DNA from: Silicimonas algicola
GTDB taxonomy: Bacteria > Pseudomonadota > Alphaproteobacteria > Rhodobacterales > Rhodobacteraceae
Reading direction: 5' to 3'
Assembly: GCF_003148765.1 (NCBI RefSeq)
Contig: NZ_QGGV01000001.1
Span: 552,001-616,000, forward strand
DNA length: 64,000 nt
Position 1 is the first letter of the stretch; each line of letters starts with the position of its first letter. The translations under genes were made by a program, and so were the position numbers. Positions 52,891-62,436 of this stretch are shown in pieces. The notes beneath the pieces are model-generated. The model was not told the origin of the DNA, did not search any database, and worked only from the letters and a program-made list of their open reading frames with translations.

Positions 52891-54261
52891 TCACGCCCCC
52901 CGCGGCGCGGCAAGAAGCCAAAGGCCGAGGAAGGTGTAGGCGACCATGAAGCCCGACAGCGGCAGGGTCAGGCGCACGGCGCGGGCGTGGTCGTCCCCGA
53001 CGATGTCGAGCGCGATGCGATGCGACAGGAGGACCGACCAGACGTGACCCGCGACGACGACCGCCGCCTGCGTCAGCCAGATGACGCGGACGAGGTCGAG
53101 ACGATTGAACATGCCGGTCGACACGCGGAACGAGGCGAGGCCGAGGAGATCCGCGCCGCTGTGGAGCGGGTCGTTGAGCGCCACGATCCAGTACTGGAGG
53201 CCCACGAGGATCGCGGTGAGGTAGTGCGCGATGTGGTAGGCCAGCGCGATCGGCAGAAGGGCCAGCGCGAGGCGCGAGAAGGCGGGGACGAAGGCGCCTC
53301 CGCCCGCCAGAGCCAACCCCGCGCGCACAGTCAGCGCGAAGGCGGCCCAGAGCGCCAGGATCGCGGCGCCCAATCCCAGCATCGTCGGGAGGACGACCGC
53401 CGATCGACCGGGAAACTCGAGCGGGTTCACCCCGATCAGGCCCAGCCACCAGAAGGTCTCGTTGATCCCGTCGAAACTTCCCACGGCAAGGAGCGTCAGC
53501 GCGAAGAGCCCGAGACCGGGTAGGGGCGAGGCGGCGAGCGCCCTCCAGCCCGGTCCGCCAGCGCCTCCGTCCGGTCCCCACTGGATCGGCGCGAGCCTCG
53601 CGTAGGTCGACAGGACGACGCGCCCCAATTCCGCGTGTCGCGTCCAGCCGTCTCCGCAGAGAAGGCAGCCCGCCATCGTCACCAGCCAGTAGACCGCGAC
53701 GACGACGGCGAGCCGCCTCGGATCGTCAGGGGCTAGGTCGGCGAGAAGGAAAGCGGCAAAGGCCACCAGCAGGATGAGCGCCGGCCAGACACCGAGACGA
53801 GGCGGCAAGGTCACTCTCGGACGGATCGGCGACAGGAGGTGCAGGAGACCGGTCCAGGGGTTGATCCACCTCCAGATATCCCCTGCGACCGCTGCGAGGG
53901 GCACCAGCGCCATCCATCCCATGGTCCAGAAGCTGAGGGGCAAGAGATTGTCGAGCGGACCGCGCGGACCTGCGACCCCCAGCGTGACAAGACTGGCGAG
54001 GAGGAGAAAGGACAGGACGCTCGTGATGACAGGGAGGATCTCAGGCGCCTTGGTGAAGCTGAAGATCATCGACGCGAAGATGGCGCGCACCGCAGCAGGT
54101 CGCGCGGCGAACAGGACGAGCACCGTCAGCGCGACTGCAGCCACGCCCGCCACGGTGTAGGCACGCGTCGGGAGGAGGAGGACGAAGCCACCTTCGGAGG
54201 TGTGGCTCCACGCGGCGACGGGAAGCGCAAAGAGGAAGAAGGCAAGGCGACCTGGCGTCAT
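52891..54261 (-). CDS. Multi-span membrane protein, unknown function
   Basis: A 456-residue membrane protein with roughly eleven hydrophobic segments. The N-terminal WSHTSEGGFVLLLPTRAY with a preceding signal-like helix recalls proteins that databases label 'fenitrothion hydrolase', though the basis of that name for this family is doubtful. Conserved-looking loops include FWTMGWMALVPLAAVAGDIWRWINPW and a cysteine pair CLLCGDGW. It sits between the ABC operon and hyuA and is divergent from hyuA across 109 bp. It may be a transporter or a metal/redox membrane protein; no function is shown. Confidence 0.7.
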   Translation of the reverse strand: MTPGRLAFFLFALPVAAWSHTSEGGFVLLLPTRAYTVAGVAAVALTVLVLFAARPAAVRAIFASMIFSFTKAPEILPVITSVLSFLLLASLVTLGVAGPRGPLDNLLPLSFWTMGWMALVPLAAVAGDIWRWINPWTGLLHLLSPIRPRVTLPPRLGVWPALILLVAFAAFLLADLAPDDPRRLAVVVAVYWLVTMAGCLLCGDGWTRHAELGRVVLSTYARLAPIQWGPDGGAGGPGWRALAASPLPGLGLFALTLLAVGSFDGINETFWWLGLIGVNPLEFPGRSAVVLPTMLGLGAAILALWAAFALTVRAGLALAGGGAFVPAFSRLALALLPIALAYHIAHYLTAILVGLQYWIVALNDPLHSGADLLGLASFRVSTGMFNRLDLVRVIWLTQAAVVVAGHVWSVLLSHRIALDIVGDDHARAVRLTLPLSGFMVAYTFLGLWLLAAPRGA

Positions 54262-54308
54262 GGCGCGAGACTTGTCGAGGTCGCGGACGAAGGCAAGCGG
54301 TGGCGCTA

Positions 54309-54347
54309 TTGACAGCCTTCGGGCCGCCGTCCTTCTATTCGTGTACA
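54309..54347 (+). promoter_or_regulatory. Candidate hyuA promoter and operator
   Basis: A perfect TTGACA (54309-54314) is followed after about 18 bp by a weak TTCTAT. A TGTACA core (54342-54347) with ATT/AAT flanks follows, the size of a GntR-type operator. The site lies just upstream of the likely GTG start (54371). Confidence 0.35.
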
Positions 54348-54370
54348 AGCAATCGGAGCGGACATCGCAA

Positions 54371-56413
54371 GTGGCGGGCGGAAGAGTTCTCGGCGTCGAT
54401 GTCGGCGGCACCTTCACGGATCTCGTCGAGGTCGACGCGGGTAGCGGTGCGATCCGCATCGCGAAGACACCGACCACGCCCGAGAACCAGGCTTTCGGCG
54501 TTCTTGCCGCCGTCGATGCCGCCGAGGTTGAGCTGGGCCGGGTCGACCTGATCGTCCACGGGACGACGACCACCACCAACGCCGTCCTCGAGCGCAAGCT
54601 GGCGCGCACCGGGCTCATCACCACCAGGGGGTTCCGCGACGTCCTCGAGCTTGGCCGCCGCACGCGCCCGCAGGCCTACGGCATGAAGGGCGAGTTCCGC
54701 CCTGTCATCCCGCGCGACCTGCGGATCGAAGTGCCGGAGCGGATGGACGCCAAAGGGCGCGTCCTGACGCCGCTGAACGAGGCCGCGACGCGCGCAGCGA
54801 TCCTCGAGCTTCTCGACAAGGGGTGCGAGGCGCTGGTCATCCACTTCCTGCACGCCTACGCCAACCCGGTCCACGAGTATCGCGCGGCCGAGATCGCGGG
54901 CGTTCTCTGGCCGAACCGCTTCATCACCATGGGACACAGCCTGCTGTCCGAGACGCGCGAGTTCGAGCGCGGCGTGACGGCGGCGGTGAATGCGAGCGTC
55001 CAGCCTCTGCTGGAGCGCTACGTCGCGCGCCTTCGGTCCGAGCTGGAGGGTCGGGGATACAGTGGCGAGCTTCTGGTGATGAACGGCAACGGCGGCATGG
55101 TCTCGTCCCGCCACGTCGCGCACGAGGCGGCGAAGACGGTCATGTCGGGGCCGGCCTCCGGAGTGATGGCCGCCGCCTATACCGGGCGGCGGGTGGGGGA
55201 GGGCAACCTCCTGACCTACGACATGGGCGGAACCTCGACCGATGTCGCTCTGATCCGCGACGGCGCGGCGCCGGTGTCGAACGAGATCGAGATCGAATAC
55301 GCGATGCCGATCCATGTGCCGATGGTCGACGTCCGCACCGTGGGGGCGGGCGGAGGCTCGATCGCGCGTGTGAACGCGGCGGGGCTGCTGGAGGTCGGAC
55401 CCGAAAGCGCCGGCGCCGAACCAGGACCGATCTGCTATGGCCGGGGTGGAACGCGGCCGACGATCTCGGACGCGAACCTGCTTCTGGGGCGTCTCGATCC
55501 CGCGAAGCTGGCCGTGCGCGGTGGGGTGACGCGCGACGCCGTAGCTGAGATCTTCGCGCGCGAGTTGGGGCGTCCGCTTGGTACGAATGCAGAGGGCGCG
55601 GCCGAGGCCGTCATCCGCCTCGCCAACGCGAAGATGGCGGGTGCGATCCGCATGGTGTCGCTGTCTCTCGGTGCTGACCCGCGCGACTTCGCCCTTTTCG
55701 CCTTTGGCGGTGCCGGGCCGCTTCACGCGGCGGCACTGGCGAGCGAACTTGGCGTGCCGCGCGTCCTGATCCCGGCGCGGCCAGGCCTGACCAACGCGCT
55801 GGGCTGCGTCGTGGCCGACCTGCGGCACGACTACGTTCGGACGCTGAACCGGCCGTTGGACACGCTGGACATGGGCGAACTGCACGAGGTCTTCGCCGAG
55901 CAGGCGGCGTCCGGCGAGGCCGCCCTGAACCGCGAGAGGATCGAAGTCACCGGGGTGACGCACAGCTTCAGCGTCGACATGCAGTTCATGGGCCAGTCGC
56001 ACGTCGTCCGCGTGCCGCTCGATGCGCCCGATCCATCGCGCGAGACGCTTCGGACGCGGTTCGAGCGCGTCTACTGGGACAGGTTTCGCGTCGAGCTGGC
56101 CCAGATCCCGGCGCGCGTGGTCAACGCCAACTGCTCGGTCATCGGCGCGTCGGCGTCCGTCGACCTGGGCGGCCTGATCGACCCCGTGGGCCGCATGGCG
56201 CGCGCCGCTCCCGCGTCGGTCCGAGCGGTCATCTTCGACGGCGAGGCGCACGACACTCCCGTCTACTGGCGCGACCACTTGCCGGAGGATGTGAGACTCG
56301 ACGGCCCCGGGATCATCGAGCAATTCGACTCGACCATCCTCATCCCGCCGGGCGACCGCGTGGAAGGCATCGCGGACGGTAACCTCGTCATCCACGTGGG
56401 AAGTGCCGCATGA
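54371..56413 (+). CDS. hyuA: ATP-dependent hydantoinase/oxoprolinase subunit A (HyuA)
   Basis: A 680-residue protein of the HyuA/5-oxoprolinase A family, which with HyuB opens cyclic amides such as N-methylhydantoin or 5-oxoproline with ATP. The N-terminal ATPase-like fold shows VLGVDVGGTFTDLVEV, VHGTTTTTNAVLERK and later SGPASGVMAAAY, YDMGGTSTDVALI and GAGGGSIARV. The GTG at 54371 is chosen because it begins just before the first conserved strand; there is no strong ribosome site. It overlaps hyuB by ATGA. Confidence 0.92.
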   Translation: MAGGRVLGVDVGGTFTDLVEVDAGSGAIRIAKTPTTPENQAFGVLAAVDAAEVELGRVDLIVHGTTTTTNAVLERKLARTGLITTRGFRDVLELGRRTRPQAYGMKGEFRPVIPRDLRIEVPERMDAKGRVLTPLNEAATRAAILELLDKGCEALVIHFLHAYANPVHEYRAAEIAGVLWPNRFITMGHSLLSETREFERGVTAAVNASVQPLLERYVARLRSELEGRGYSGELLVMNGNGGMVSSRHVAHEAAKTVMSGPASGVMAAAYTGRRVGEGNLLTYDMGGTSTDVALIRDGAAPVSNEIEIEYAMPIHVPMVDVRTVGAGGGSIARVNAAGLLEVGPESAGAEPGPICYGRGGTRPTISDANLLLGRLDPAKLAVRGGVTRDAVAEIFARELGRPLGTNAEGAAEAVIRLANAKMAGAIRMVSLSLGADPRDFALFAFGGAGPLHAAALASELGVPRVLIPARPGLTNALGCVVADLRHDYVRTLNRPLDTLDMGELHEVFAEQAASGEAALNRERIEVTGVTHSFSVDMQFMGQSHVVRVPLDAPDPSRETLRTRFERVYWDRFRVELAQIPARVVNANCSVIGASASVDLGGLIDPVGRMARAAPASVRAVIFDGEAHDTPVYWRDHLPEDVRLDGPGIIEQFDSTILIPPGDRVEGIADGNLVIHVGSAA

Positions 56414-58056
56414 CCGTCGATCCGATCACGCTGTCGGTCATCCAGGCGGGGTTGCAGCAAGTCTGCGACGAAATGGATCTGACGTTCTCTCGCGCCGCCT
56501 TCTCGCCCGTCATCGCCGAAGCGAACGACCGCTCGGACGGCATCTATTCAGCCGAGGATGGATCCCTGATCGCGCAGGGGCAGGGCGGCTTGCCCGTTTT
56601 CGTCGGCACGATGCAGTATTCGACGCGGACGCTGATCGAGATGATCCGCGACGGGCGCGCGGCGGCGCCGAAGCCGGGCGACACCTACATCGTCAACGAT
56701 CCCTACCTGGGCGGCACGCACCTGATGGACGTCAGGTTCGCGAGACCCTTCTACAGGGACGGCGCAATCTTCTGCTGGCTGTCGAACACCGGGCACTGGC
56801 CCGACACGGGCGGCGCGGTGCCCGGCGGCTTCTCGGCCTCCGCCACGTCGGTCGAGCAGGAGGGGCTGCGCCTGCCGCCGGTGCGGCTGTTCAAGGAGGG
56901 CGTCCTCGATTCCGAGATCTACGCCATCATCTGTTCGAATATTCGTATCGCCGACCAGCGGATCGGGGACGTGAAGGCGCAAGCGGCGGCGCTGACCGTG
57001 GGCGAGGAGCGGCTGACGGCGCTGCTCGACCGCTATGGCGACGACGTGGTGCGCGCGTCCATCGACGCGCTGCGTGGACGTGCGGCGGCGCAGATGCGGA
57101 CGCTGATCGACGAGATCGCGGACGGCACATACGAAAGCACGGCCTGGATCGACAGCGACGGCGTGGTGAACGAGCCGCTGGCGATAAGACTAACGGTCGA
57201 GAAGACGCCGGGCGCCCTCAGCTTCGATTTCTCGCGTTCGAGTCCACCCTGCATGGGGCCGATGAACTCGGTCCTCGCCACGACGCATTCGTCGGTCTAC
57301 CTCGCGATGCGGCACATCTTTCCAGAGGTTCCGATCAGCGCGGGCGCGTTCGAACCCCTCTCGATCGTGGGCTGCGAAGGGACGTTCCTCGACGCGCGCT
57401 ATCCCCGGCCGGTGTCGGGTTGCGCGGCCGAGGTCAGCCAGCGCATCGCCGAGGCCGTCTTCGCGGCACTGGTGGAGGCCTTGCCGGACCGCGTGACGGC
57501 CGCTCCGGCAGGCACCAGCGGCAACTTCGCCTTGGGTGGCCACGATCCCGAAACCGGGCGCAACTATGTCATGTATCAGCTTTCAGGGGGCGGCTACGGC
57601 GGCAATGCCGACCATGACGGCCTGGCCAACGGGTGCTCGACCATCGGGATATCGAAAGCGCCCCCGGTCGAGATCATGGAGCAGAATTTCCCGGTTCTCT
57701 ATCACCGCTACGCGCTGCGTGAGGGCTCGGGCGGGCGCGGTCGGCACAGGGGCGGCCTGGGACTGGACTACGAGGTCGAACTGCTGCGCGGAACCGCGCG
57801 GGCGAGCTTCGTCATGGATCACGGGCGCTTCGGCCCGCAGGGCGCGCTTGGCGGCGAGGACGGCGCGAAGAACGAAGTCGAGGTCTGGCGGAACGGTGCG
57901 AAGTACGCGCCCGAGCACCTGTCGAAGGAACAGGACATCCCGCTTCGCGCGGGCGACCGGGTGCGCGTGCGGACGCCGGGCGGCGGCGGATACGGCTCGG
58001 CCTCCGAGCGTGAGTCCGACCTGACGGACGAGGACCGGCGGCTGGGGCGCGCCTGA
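56410..58056 (+). CDS. hyuB: ATP-dependent hydantoinase/oxoprolinase subunit B (HyuB)
   Basis: A 548-residue partner of HyuA. Typical stretches are DPITLSVIQAGLQQVCDEM, GDTYIVNDPYLGGTHLMDV, SNTGHWPDTGG and a C-terminal YALREGSGGRGRHRGGLGLDYEVELL with GDRVRVRTPGGGGYG. The pair acts as one enzyme. With the nearby ABC transporter and hydroxylase operon it could open the ring of a lactam or imide made upstream. The native substrate is not shown. Confidence 0.93.
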   Translation: MTVDPITLSVIQAGLQQVCDEMDLTFSRAAFSPVIAEANDRSDGIYSAEDGSLIAQGQGGLPVFVGTMQYSTRTLIEMIRDGRAAAPKPGDTYIVNDPYLGGTHLMDVRFARPFYRDGAIFCWLSNTGHWPDTGGAVPGGFSASATSVEQEGLRLPPVRLFKEGVLDSEIYAIICSNIRIADQRIGDVKAQAAALTVGEERLTALLDRYGDDVVRASIDALRGRAAAQMRTLIDEIADGTYESTAWIDSDGVVNEPLAIRLTVEKTPGALSFDFSRSSPPCMGPMNSVLATTHSSVYLAMRHIFPEVPISAGAFEPLSIVGCEGTFLDARYPRPVSGCAAEVSQRIAEAVFAALVEALPDRVTAAPAGTSGNFALGGHDPETGRNYVMYQLSGGGYGGNADHDGLANGCSTIGISKAPPVEIMEQNFPVLYHRYALREGSGGRGRHRGGLGLDYEVELLRGTARASFVMDHGRFGPQGALGGEDGAKNEVEVWRNGAKYAPEHLSKEQDIPLRAGDRVRVRTPGGGGYGSASERESDLTDEDRRLGRA

Positions 58057-58103
58057 CTGCCGCACCGGCTTGCGCCATCTTCCCATGCGCGAGACAGTGC
58101 GGC

Positions 58104-58448
58104 ATGTCCCGCGTCGTCTCCACCCTGCGCCGCCACAAGGTTCTCGCCGCGATCTTCCTCGTCGCGCTGACGCTCGCGCTCGGTTTCGCGACCGTCATGG
58201 CGGTACACGCAATCCGCTTCCGCGACCATGTCGTGGAACGACAGCCGGTCGAATCCTGGATGACCATCCGCTATGTCGCACGCGCCTGGCAGGTCCCGCC
58301 CGACGAGATCGGCGCCGCTCTCGGCGTCGACCGCGACACGGGCAGGGGCCGCAGCCTGAACGAAATCGCGGAGATGCAGGGTCTGACGCCTGAAGAAGCT
58401 GTCGCCGCCGTCGAACGCGTCCTGGCCTTAACGCGTCCCAGACCGTGA
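58104..58448 (+). CDS. Small membrane protein, unknown function
   Basis: A 114-residue protein with one membrane helix (about 13-36) after a basic N-terminus, followed by a cytoplasmic or periplasmic helical domain (SWMTIRYVARAWQVPPDEIGAALGV...LTPEEAVAAVERVLAL). Its stop overlaps the GTG start of the DedA gene (GTGA), so the two are co-translated. The domain resembles a small helix-turn-helix-like bundle but I do not recognise the family. It is probably part of the same unit as DedA. Confidence 0.75.
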   Translation: MSRVVSTLRRHKVLAAIFLVALTLALGFATVMAVHAIRFRDHVVERQPVESWMTIRYVARAWQVPPDEIGAALGVDRDTGRGRSLNEIAEMQGLTPEEAVAAVERVLALTRPRP

Positions 58449-59047
58449 CAGAAACCCTATACGCTCTCGTCGCGGACTGGGGTCTCTGGATCGTCGCCGC
58501 CTCGGCCTTCCTGTCGTGCCTCGCCTTCCCGATCCCGACCTTCGCGGTGATGCTGGCGGGCGGCGCCTTCGCCGCCACGGGCGACCTGACGCTCTGGTCC
58601 GTCCTCGTGACGGCCTACCTGGCGGCCATCGCGGGCGACAACACCGGCTATCACATCGGCCGACTTGGAGGGGCGCCGCTTCTCGCACGGCTGCGGGCCG
58701 CCCCGGCGCGAGCGGTAATGGTCGATCGGGCCGAAGAGACGGTGCGGACCTGGGGGCCGCTCGGCGTTTTTTTCTCGACGTGGCTCGTGGCGCCTCTCGG
58801 GCCTTACGTCAACTTCATCTCCGGCGCGGCCGGCATGAGGTGGGGGACCTTCCTGGCCTGGGATGCGGCGGGGGAGGCGATCTGGGTCACCGGCTATGTT
58901 CTTCTGGGGTATATCTTCGCCGAGAAGCTCGATGTGCTGACGGGTCTCGTGGGGGACTGGGGCGGGCTCGTGTCCTCGGTGTCCATCGCGGTCATCGCGG
59001 GTTTCTTCCTTATCCGCGCGATGCTGAACGAAGGCGACGAGACCTAG
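58445..59047 (+). CDS. DedA-family membrane protein
   Basis: A 200-residue protein of the SNARE-associated/DedA family: four to five hydrophobic segments and the motif AGDNTGYHIGRLGG followed by GVFFSTWLVAPLGPYVNFISGAAGM. DedA proteins are linked to lipid-carrier recycling (undecaprenyl phosphate flipping) and membrane homeostasis. It starts with GTG coupled to the previous gene and is convergent with the GH42 gene. Confidence 0.92.
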   Translation: MTETLYALVADWGLWIVAASAFLSCLAFPIPTFAVMLAGGAFAATGDLTLWSVLVTAYLAAIAGDNTGYHIGRLGGAPLLARLRAAPARAVMVDRAEETVRTWGPLGVFFSTWLVAPLGPYVNFISGAAGMRWGTFLAWDAAGEAIWVTGYVLLGYIFAEKLDVLTGLVGDWGGLVSSVSIAVIAGFFLIRAMLNEGDET

Positions 59048-60954
59048 AGCGGACGCCAGCTCACCCCGGCAGGCGGCAGCGCCACGCCCTCGAAGTCCTG
59101 CGGCTCGGGCGCATAGTTGAAGACGAAGCGGTGGGTGGCCGTGTCCCGGACGCGCAAGCCCTCGGGCAGATCGAGCGTGGCAAGCTTTTCGTCGGCGCAA
59201 GCGCGCGCCACGATGCGGTCGAGAGCGACGTCGTCGGGCCAGCCCGCAAGATAGGTCAGGCCGCCGGAACGGACCATGGCCGGTCGCCCCTCTCGGGTGC
59301 GTTCGACGACCTCGGCGCGTCCCTCGAGATGTTCGAACCAGCGACGGAACGCGCCGCCGTCCGCGAGCGGGACGTCGGCGAAGGGCGGAAGACTTTCGAC
59401 GCGGGCGACGACGGTGTCGAGACCGGGCAGTGCGGGGGCGAGAGGAACGCGAAGGGACATCTCGGACGTCTTGGCGTTCGTCCTGGGGCCAAGGATGGCG
59501 GTTCCCCCGAAGCCCGCGAGAGCGGCGGACAGGGGCTCCGGCAGCGTCGCCAGGGCAGGCACCAAGACGACGCGATACCCGTCGAGCGTAGCTGTCTCCG
59601 GCGGCAGGATGTCGATGGAAAGGCCCTTGCGGCGAAGCGCGCGATAGATCGCGAAGACGAGGTCGAAATAGTCGAAGTCCTGCCCCTGCGGTTCCGCCTC
59701 CCATGCCCAGGCGGAGGCATAGTCGAAGACGATGGCGACCCTGGCTTGCGCCGTGCCGGCCTCGGGCATGTCGGTTAGTTCCGCGGCGACCTGCCGGACC
59801 TCGGCCAGCGCAGGGGCGTCGGCGGAATCGGGACGCAGGAGGCCCGCATGCATCTGTTCCTGCGCGAAAGGCGCCTGCCGCCAGCGGAAATAGCTCACCG
59901 TTTCGGCCCCGTGCGCGAAGGCCTCCCACGCCCAGAGCCGCGCCATGCCGGGCAGGGGGGCCGGGTTCCACGGGGCCCAGTTCACCGGGCCTGGCTGCTG
60001 TTCCATCACCCACAACCGCCCGCGCCCGACAGCGCGGTAGAGGTCGTGGTGAAATGCCTGGGCGTCGGGATCTCCCTGCCGCAGGTACCGGGCACACCTT
60101 GCCTCGTCGTCCCCCAGCCGGGTCAGGAGGAAACCGAGCGGGTAGCTGTCCCAGGCCGCCACGTCGAGATCGGCGCCGACCTGGAAATGGTCGAAGTCCA
60201 GGAAACGCCCCATGTAGTTGTGGATGACGGGCGCGTCGCTGTGGCGGCGGATGATCTCGACCTGCGCGCGGTTGAACCGGGCGACCTGTTCGGACGAGAA
60301 CCGCCGGAAGGCCATCATGTGTGCCGGGTTCGCCTGAGCCACGAGGAGGTTCGGAAGGTCGATCTGTCCAAAGTCGCCGTAGTCCATCGACCAGAACACG
60401 TTGCCCCAGGCGCGGTTCAGCGCCTCGGCCGACTGGTAGCGGCGGGCGCACCAGTCCTGGAACGCGCGGCGGGCCGCGTCGGAGTAACTGATCACGGTAT
60501 CGTGGCAGCCGAACTCGTTGTCCGTCTGCCATGCGGCAACGTGCGGGTGTCGCCCGTAGCGTTCGGCCAGGAAACTGACGATGCGCCTGCACTCGGCGAG
60601 GTAGCCGGCGTGGCTGAAGCAGACATGGCGCCGCGACCCATGCTTCCGCGCCCGTCCGTCAGCATCGACGATGACCGCGTCGGGGTGGCGGTCCAGTATC
60701 CAGCGGGGCGGCGCAGCGGTGGGCGTGCCGAGGATCACCTTCAGACCGGCAGAGCCGAGGGTGTCGATCGCGCGGTCGAGCCAGTCGAACTCCAGTCGAC
60801 CGGCCTCGGGTTCGAGACGGGACCAGGCGAACTCCCCGATCCGCGCCCATGTCAGACCCGCTTCGACCATCCGGCGCGCATCGTCGAGCCAGAGAGCCTC
60901 GTCCCAGTGTTCAGGATAGTAGCACACCCCGAGGGCGCGCCTCGCCGCCGTCAT
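59044..60954 (-). CDS. bgaA: GH42 beta-galactosidase
   Basis: A 636-residue glycoside hydrolase of family 42. Acid/base glutamate E147 stands in TDNEFGC, and the nucleophile E318 in WVMEQQPGPVNWAPWN; LGVCYYPEHWDEALW begins the barrel. The C-terminal parts are the trimerisation and small beta domains. It hydrolyses terminal beta-galactosides in the cytoplasm. GGGAGGA lies just before the ATG at 60954. There is no sugar transporter nearby. Confidence 0.93.
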   Translation of the reverse strand: MTAARRALGVCYYPEHWDEALWLDDARRMVEAGLTWARIGEFAWSRLEPEAGRLEFDWLDRAIDTLGSAGLKVILGTPTAAPPRWILDRHPDAVIVDADGRARKHGSRRHVCFSHAGYLAECRRIVSFLAERYGRHPHVAAWQTDNEFGCHDTVISYSDAARRAFQDWCARRYQSAEALNRAWGNVFWSMDYGDFGQIDLPNLLVAQANPAHMMAFRRFSSEQVARFNRAQVEIIRRHSDAPVIHNYMGRFLDFDHFQVGADLDVAAWDSYPLGFLLTRLGDDEARCARYLRQGDPDAQAFHHDLYRAVGRGRLWVMEQQPGPVNWAPWNPAPLPGMARLWAWEAFAHGAETVSYFRWRQAPFAQEQMHAGLLRPDSADAPALAEVRQVAAELTDMPEAGTAQARVAIVFDYASAWAWEAEPQGQDFDYFDLVFAIYRALRRKGLSIDILPPETATLDGYRVVLVPALATLPEPLSAALAGFGGTAILGPRTNAKTSEMSLRVPLAPALPGLDTVVARVESLPPFADVPLADGGAFRRWFEHLEGRAEVVERTREGRPAMVRSGGLTYLAGWPDDVALDRIVARACADEKLATLDLPEGLRVRDTATHRFVFNYAPEPQDFEGVALPPAGVSWRPL

Positions 60955-61013
60955 TTTGTCCTCCCTGCACGTACCGGTCACCTAGGCAGGGGCAGATGGA
61001 CAAGGCAAGACGT

Positions 61014-61382
61014 TCAGGCAGCGGAGGCGGTCGCGTCGTCCAGAACCCGACAGATGTCTTTCGGCATCGCGGGCTTTTCGATGCAGGTAGCGTCGGCGAA
61101 GCCGGGAACCGACTTACGCTGGCGGGGATCGCCGCTGATGAAGATGACCGCGCAGTCTATCTCGAGAAGCTCGTGGGCCAACGGCCACACGACCTCGCTT
61201 CCCACATTTATGTCAAGAAGAGCGATGGTGGCTGTGTCGGTCTCGAGCAGCCTGCGCGCCATGCCAAGCGTGAAGGCCGGACCCAGGACGGTCCGACCCG
61301 TGGATTCAACAGTCGCCGCAAGGTCGAGCGCGATCAGTGTCTCGTCGTCCACGACGAGGACGATGTCTGTCTCTCCGGTCAT
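61014..61382 (-). CDS. Single-domain response regulator
   Basis: A 122-residue receiver domain with the acidic pair near residues 12-13, phospho-acceptor D57 (LLDINVG), T/S at GDPRQR region and lysine in EKP. There is no output domain, so it probably works like CheY or a phosphorelay partner. It is transcribed with or near galU and GH42; no cognate kinase is in the window. Confidence 0.88.
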   Translation of the reverse strand: MTGETDIVLVVDDETLIALDLAATVESTGRTVLGPAFTLGMARRLLETDTATIALLDINVGSEVVWPLAHELLEIDCAVIFISGDPRQRKSVPGFADATCIEKPAMPKDICRVLDDATASAA

Positions 61383-61438
61383 GGCATCGTCCTGTCGATG
61401 AGCCTCTGCGGTCCGGCCCGAGCGGCCGGACTCGTTCG

Positions 61439-62290
61439 TTATTCAGCCGCTATGGCTTCGCTCGACCGTGAGGTCTTGAGCTTCCGCATGAACTGGCCTG
61501 CGGCGAAAAGGCCTTCGTGGCAGCCGCAATCGAAGCGCGGGCTGCGAACCGCCAGACCGTAGATCCGGCCGCACGCTGCAATGGCGTCTGTCAGCTGGAT
61601 CTCGTTTCCGGCGCCTGGCTGGGTGTTTTCCAACGCGACGAAGATCTCTTCCGACAGGACATAACGGCCAATCGCGGCGAAGAGCGAGGGCGCCTTGTCG
61701 GGATCGGGCTTCTCGACCAGACCACGGGCCGCACGCGGCATGCCGACAGTGTCGGAGCCCTCGAAATCGAAGACGCCGTAGCTGGAAATTTCGTCCTCCT
61801 TCACACGCAGGGAGGCGATCAGGCTGTTCATGCGCTCTGGATCGAACGCATCGACCATCTGCCCCAGGCATGATGTCCCGACGATCAGATCATCGGGAAG
61901 AATGACGCCGACCGGACCGGGAAGACATTCGTCCCGAGCGCAAAGGACGGCATGGCCGAGGCCGCGCGCTTCGTCCTGGTAGACGAGGCGGACGTCCACC
62001 TTTTCAGGGATGCGCGCGCTTTGAAGCCGACGGAGGAGCTGAACCTTGCCCTTCTCCTTCAACGTCGCCTCGAGACCTTCGCTGACGCTCAGATATTCCT
62101 CGATCGCGACCTTCGAGCGGTGAGACACCAGAACGATACGTTCGGCCCCAGCGGAAATGGCTTCGTCCAGGGCGAACTGCAGGACCGGCGTGTCGTAGAC
62201 AGGCAGCAGTTCCTTCGGGACCGACTTCGTCGCGGGCAGCATCCGCGTCCCATTACCGGCAACGGGAAGAATTACGGTTCTGACTTTCAT
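61439..62290 (-). CDS. galU: UTP-glucose-1-phosphate uridylyltransferase
   Basis: A 283-residue nucleotidyltransferase making UDP-glucose from UTP and glucose-1-phosphate. The start VILPVAGNGTRMLPATKSVPKELLPV is the GalU signature with the substrate lysine; QDEARGLGHAVLCA and VEKP follow. UDP-glucose feeds exopolysaccharide and glucan routes. The start at 62290 is preferred to an upstream ATG (62338). It follows the debranching-type gene by 146 bp. Confidence 0.94.
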   Translation of the reverse strand: MKVRTVILPVAGNGTRMLPATKSVPKELLPVYDTPVLQFALDEAISAGAERIVLVSHRSKVAIEEYLSVSEGLEATLKEKGKVQLLRRLQSARIPEKVDVRLVYQDEARGLGHAVLCARDECLPGPVGVILPDDLIVGTSCLGQMVDAFDPERMNSLIASLRVKEDEISSYGVFDFEGSDTVGMPRAARGLVEKPDPDKAPSLFAAIGRYVLSEEIFVALENTQPGAGNEIQLTDAIAACGRIYGLAVRSPRFDCGCHEGLFAAGQFMRKLKTSRSSEAIAAE

Positions 62291-62436
62291 GGTGACACAC
62301 CCCTGTTTTAGCAAAGTCGTCCTCCGGTGCGTCATCACCGGTCTGGATGTTCAACCGGAGGGCGCCTCTGGAGTTCCCTCTCGCAGGTGCAGAATTTTGC
62401 GCAGGGCGGAAAAAGGCCCAGGGTCGAAAGACGCCG
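62291..62436. promoter_or_regulatory. Gap between debranching-type gene and galU
   Basis: The 146-bp gap likely carries the galU promoter. I see no hairpin with a T-run and no gene. AGGGGTGTGTC lies just before the galU start. Confidence 0.3.
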
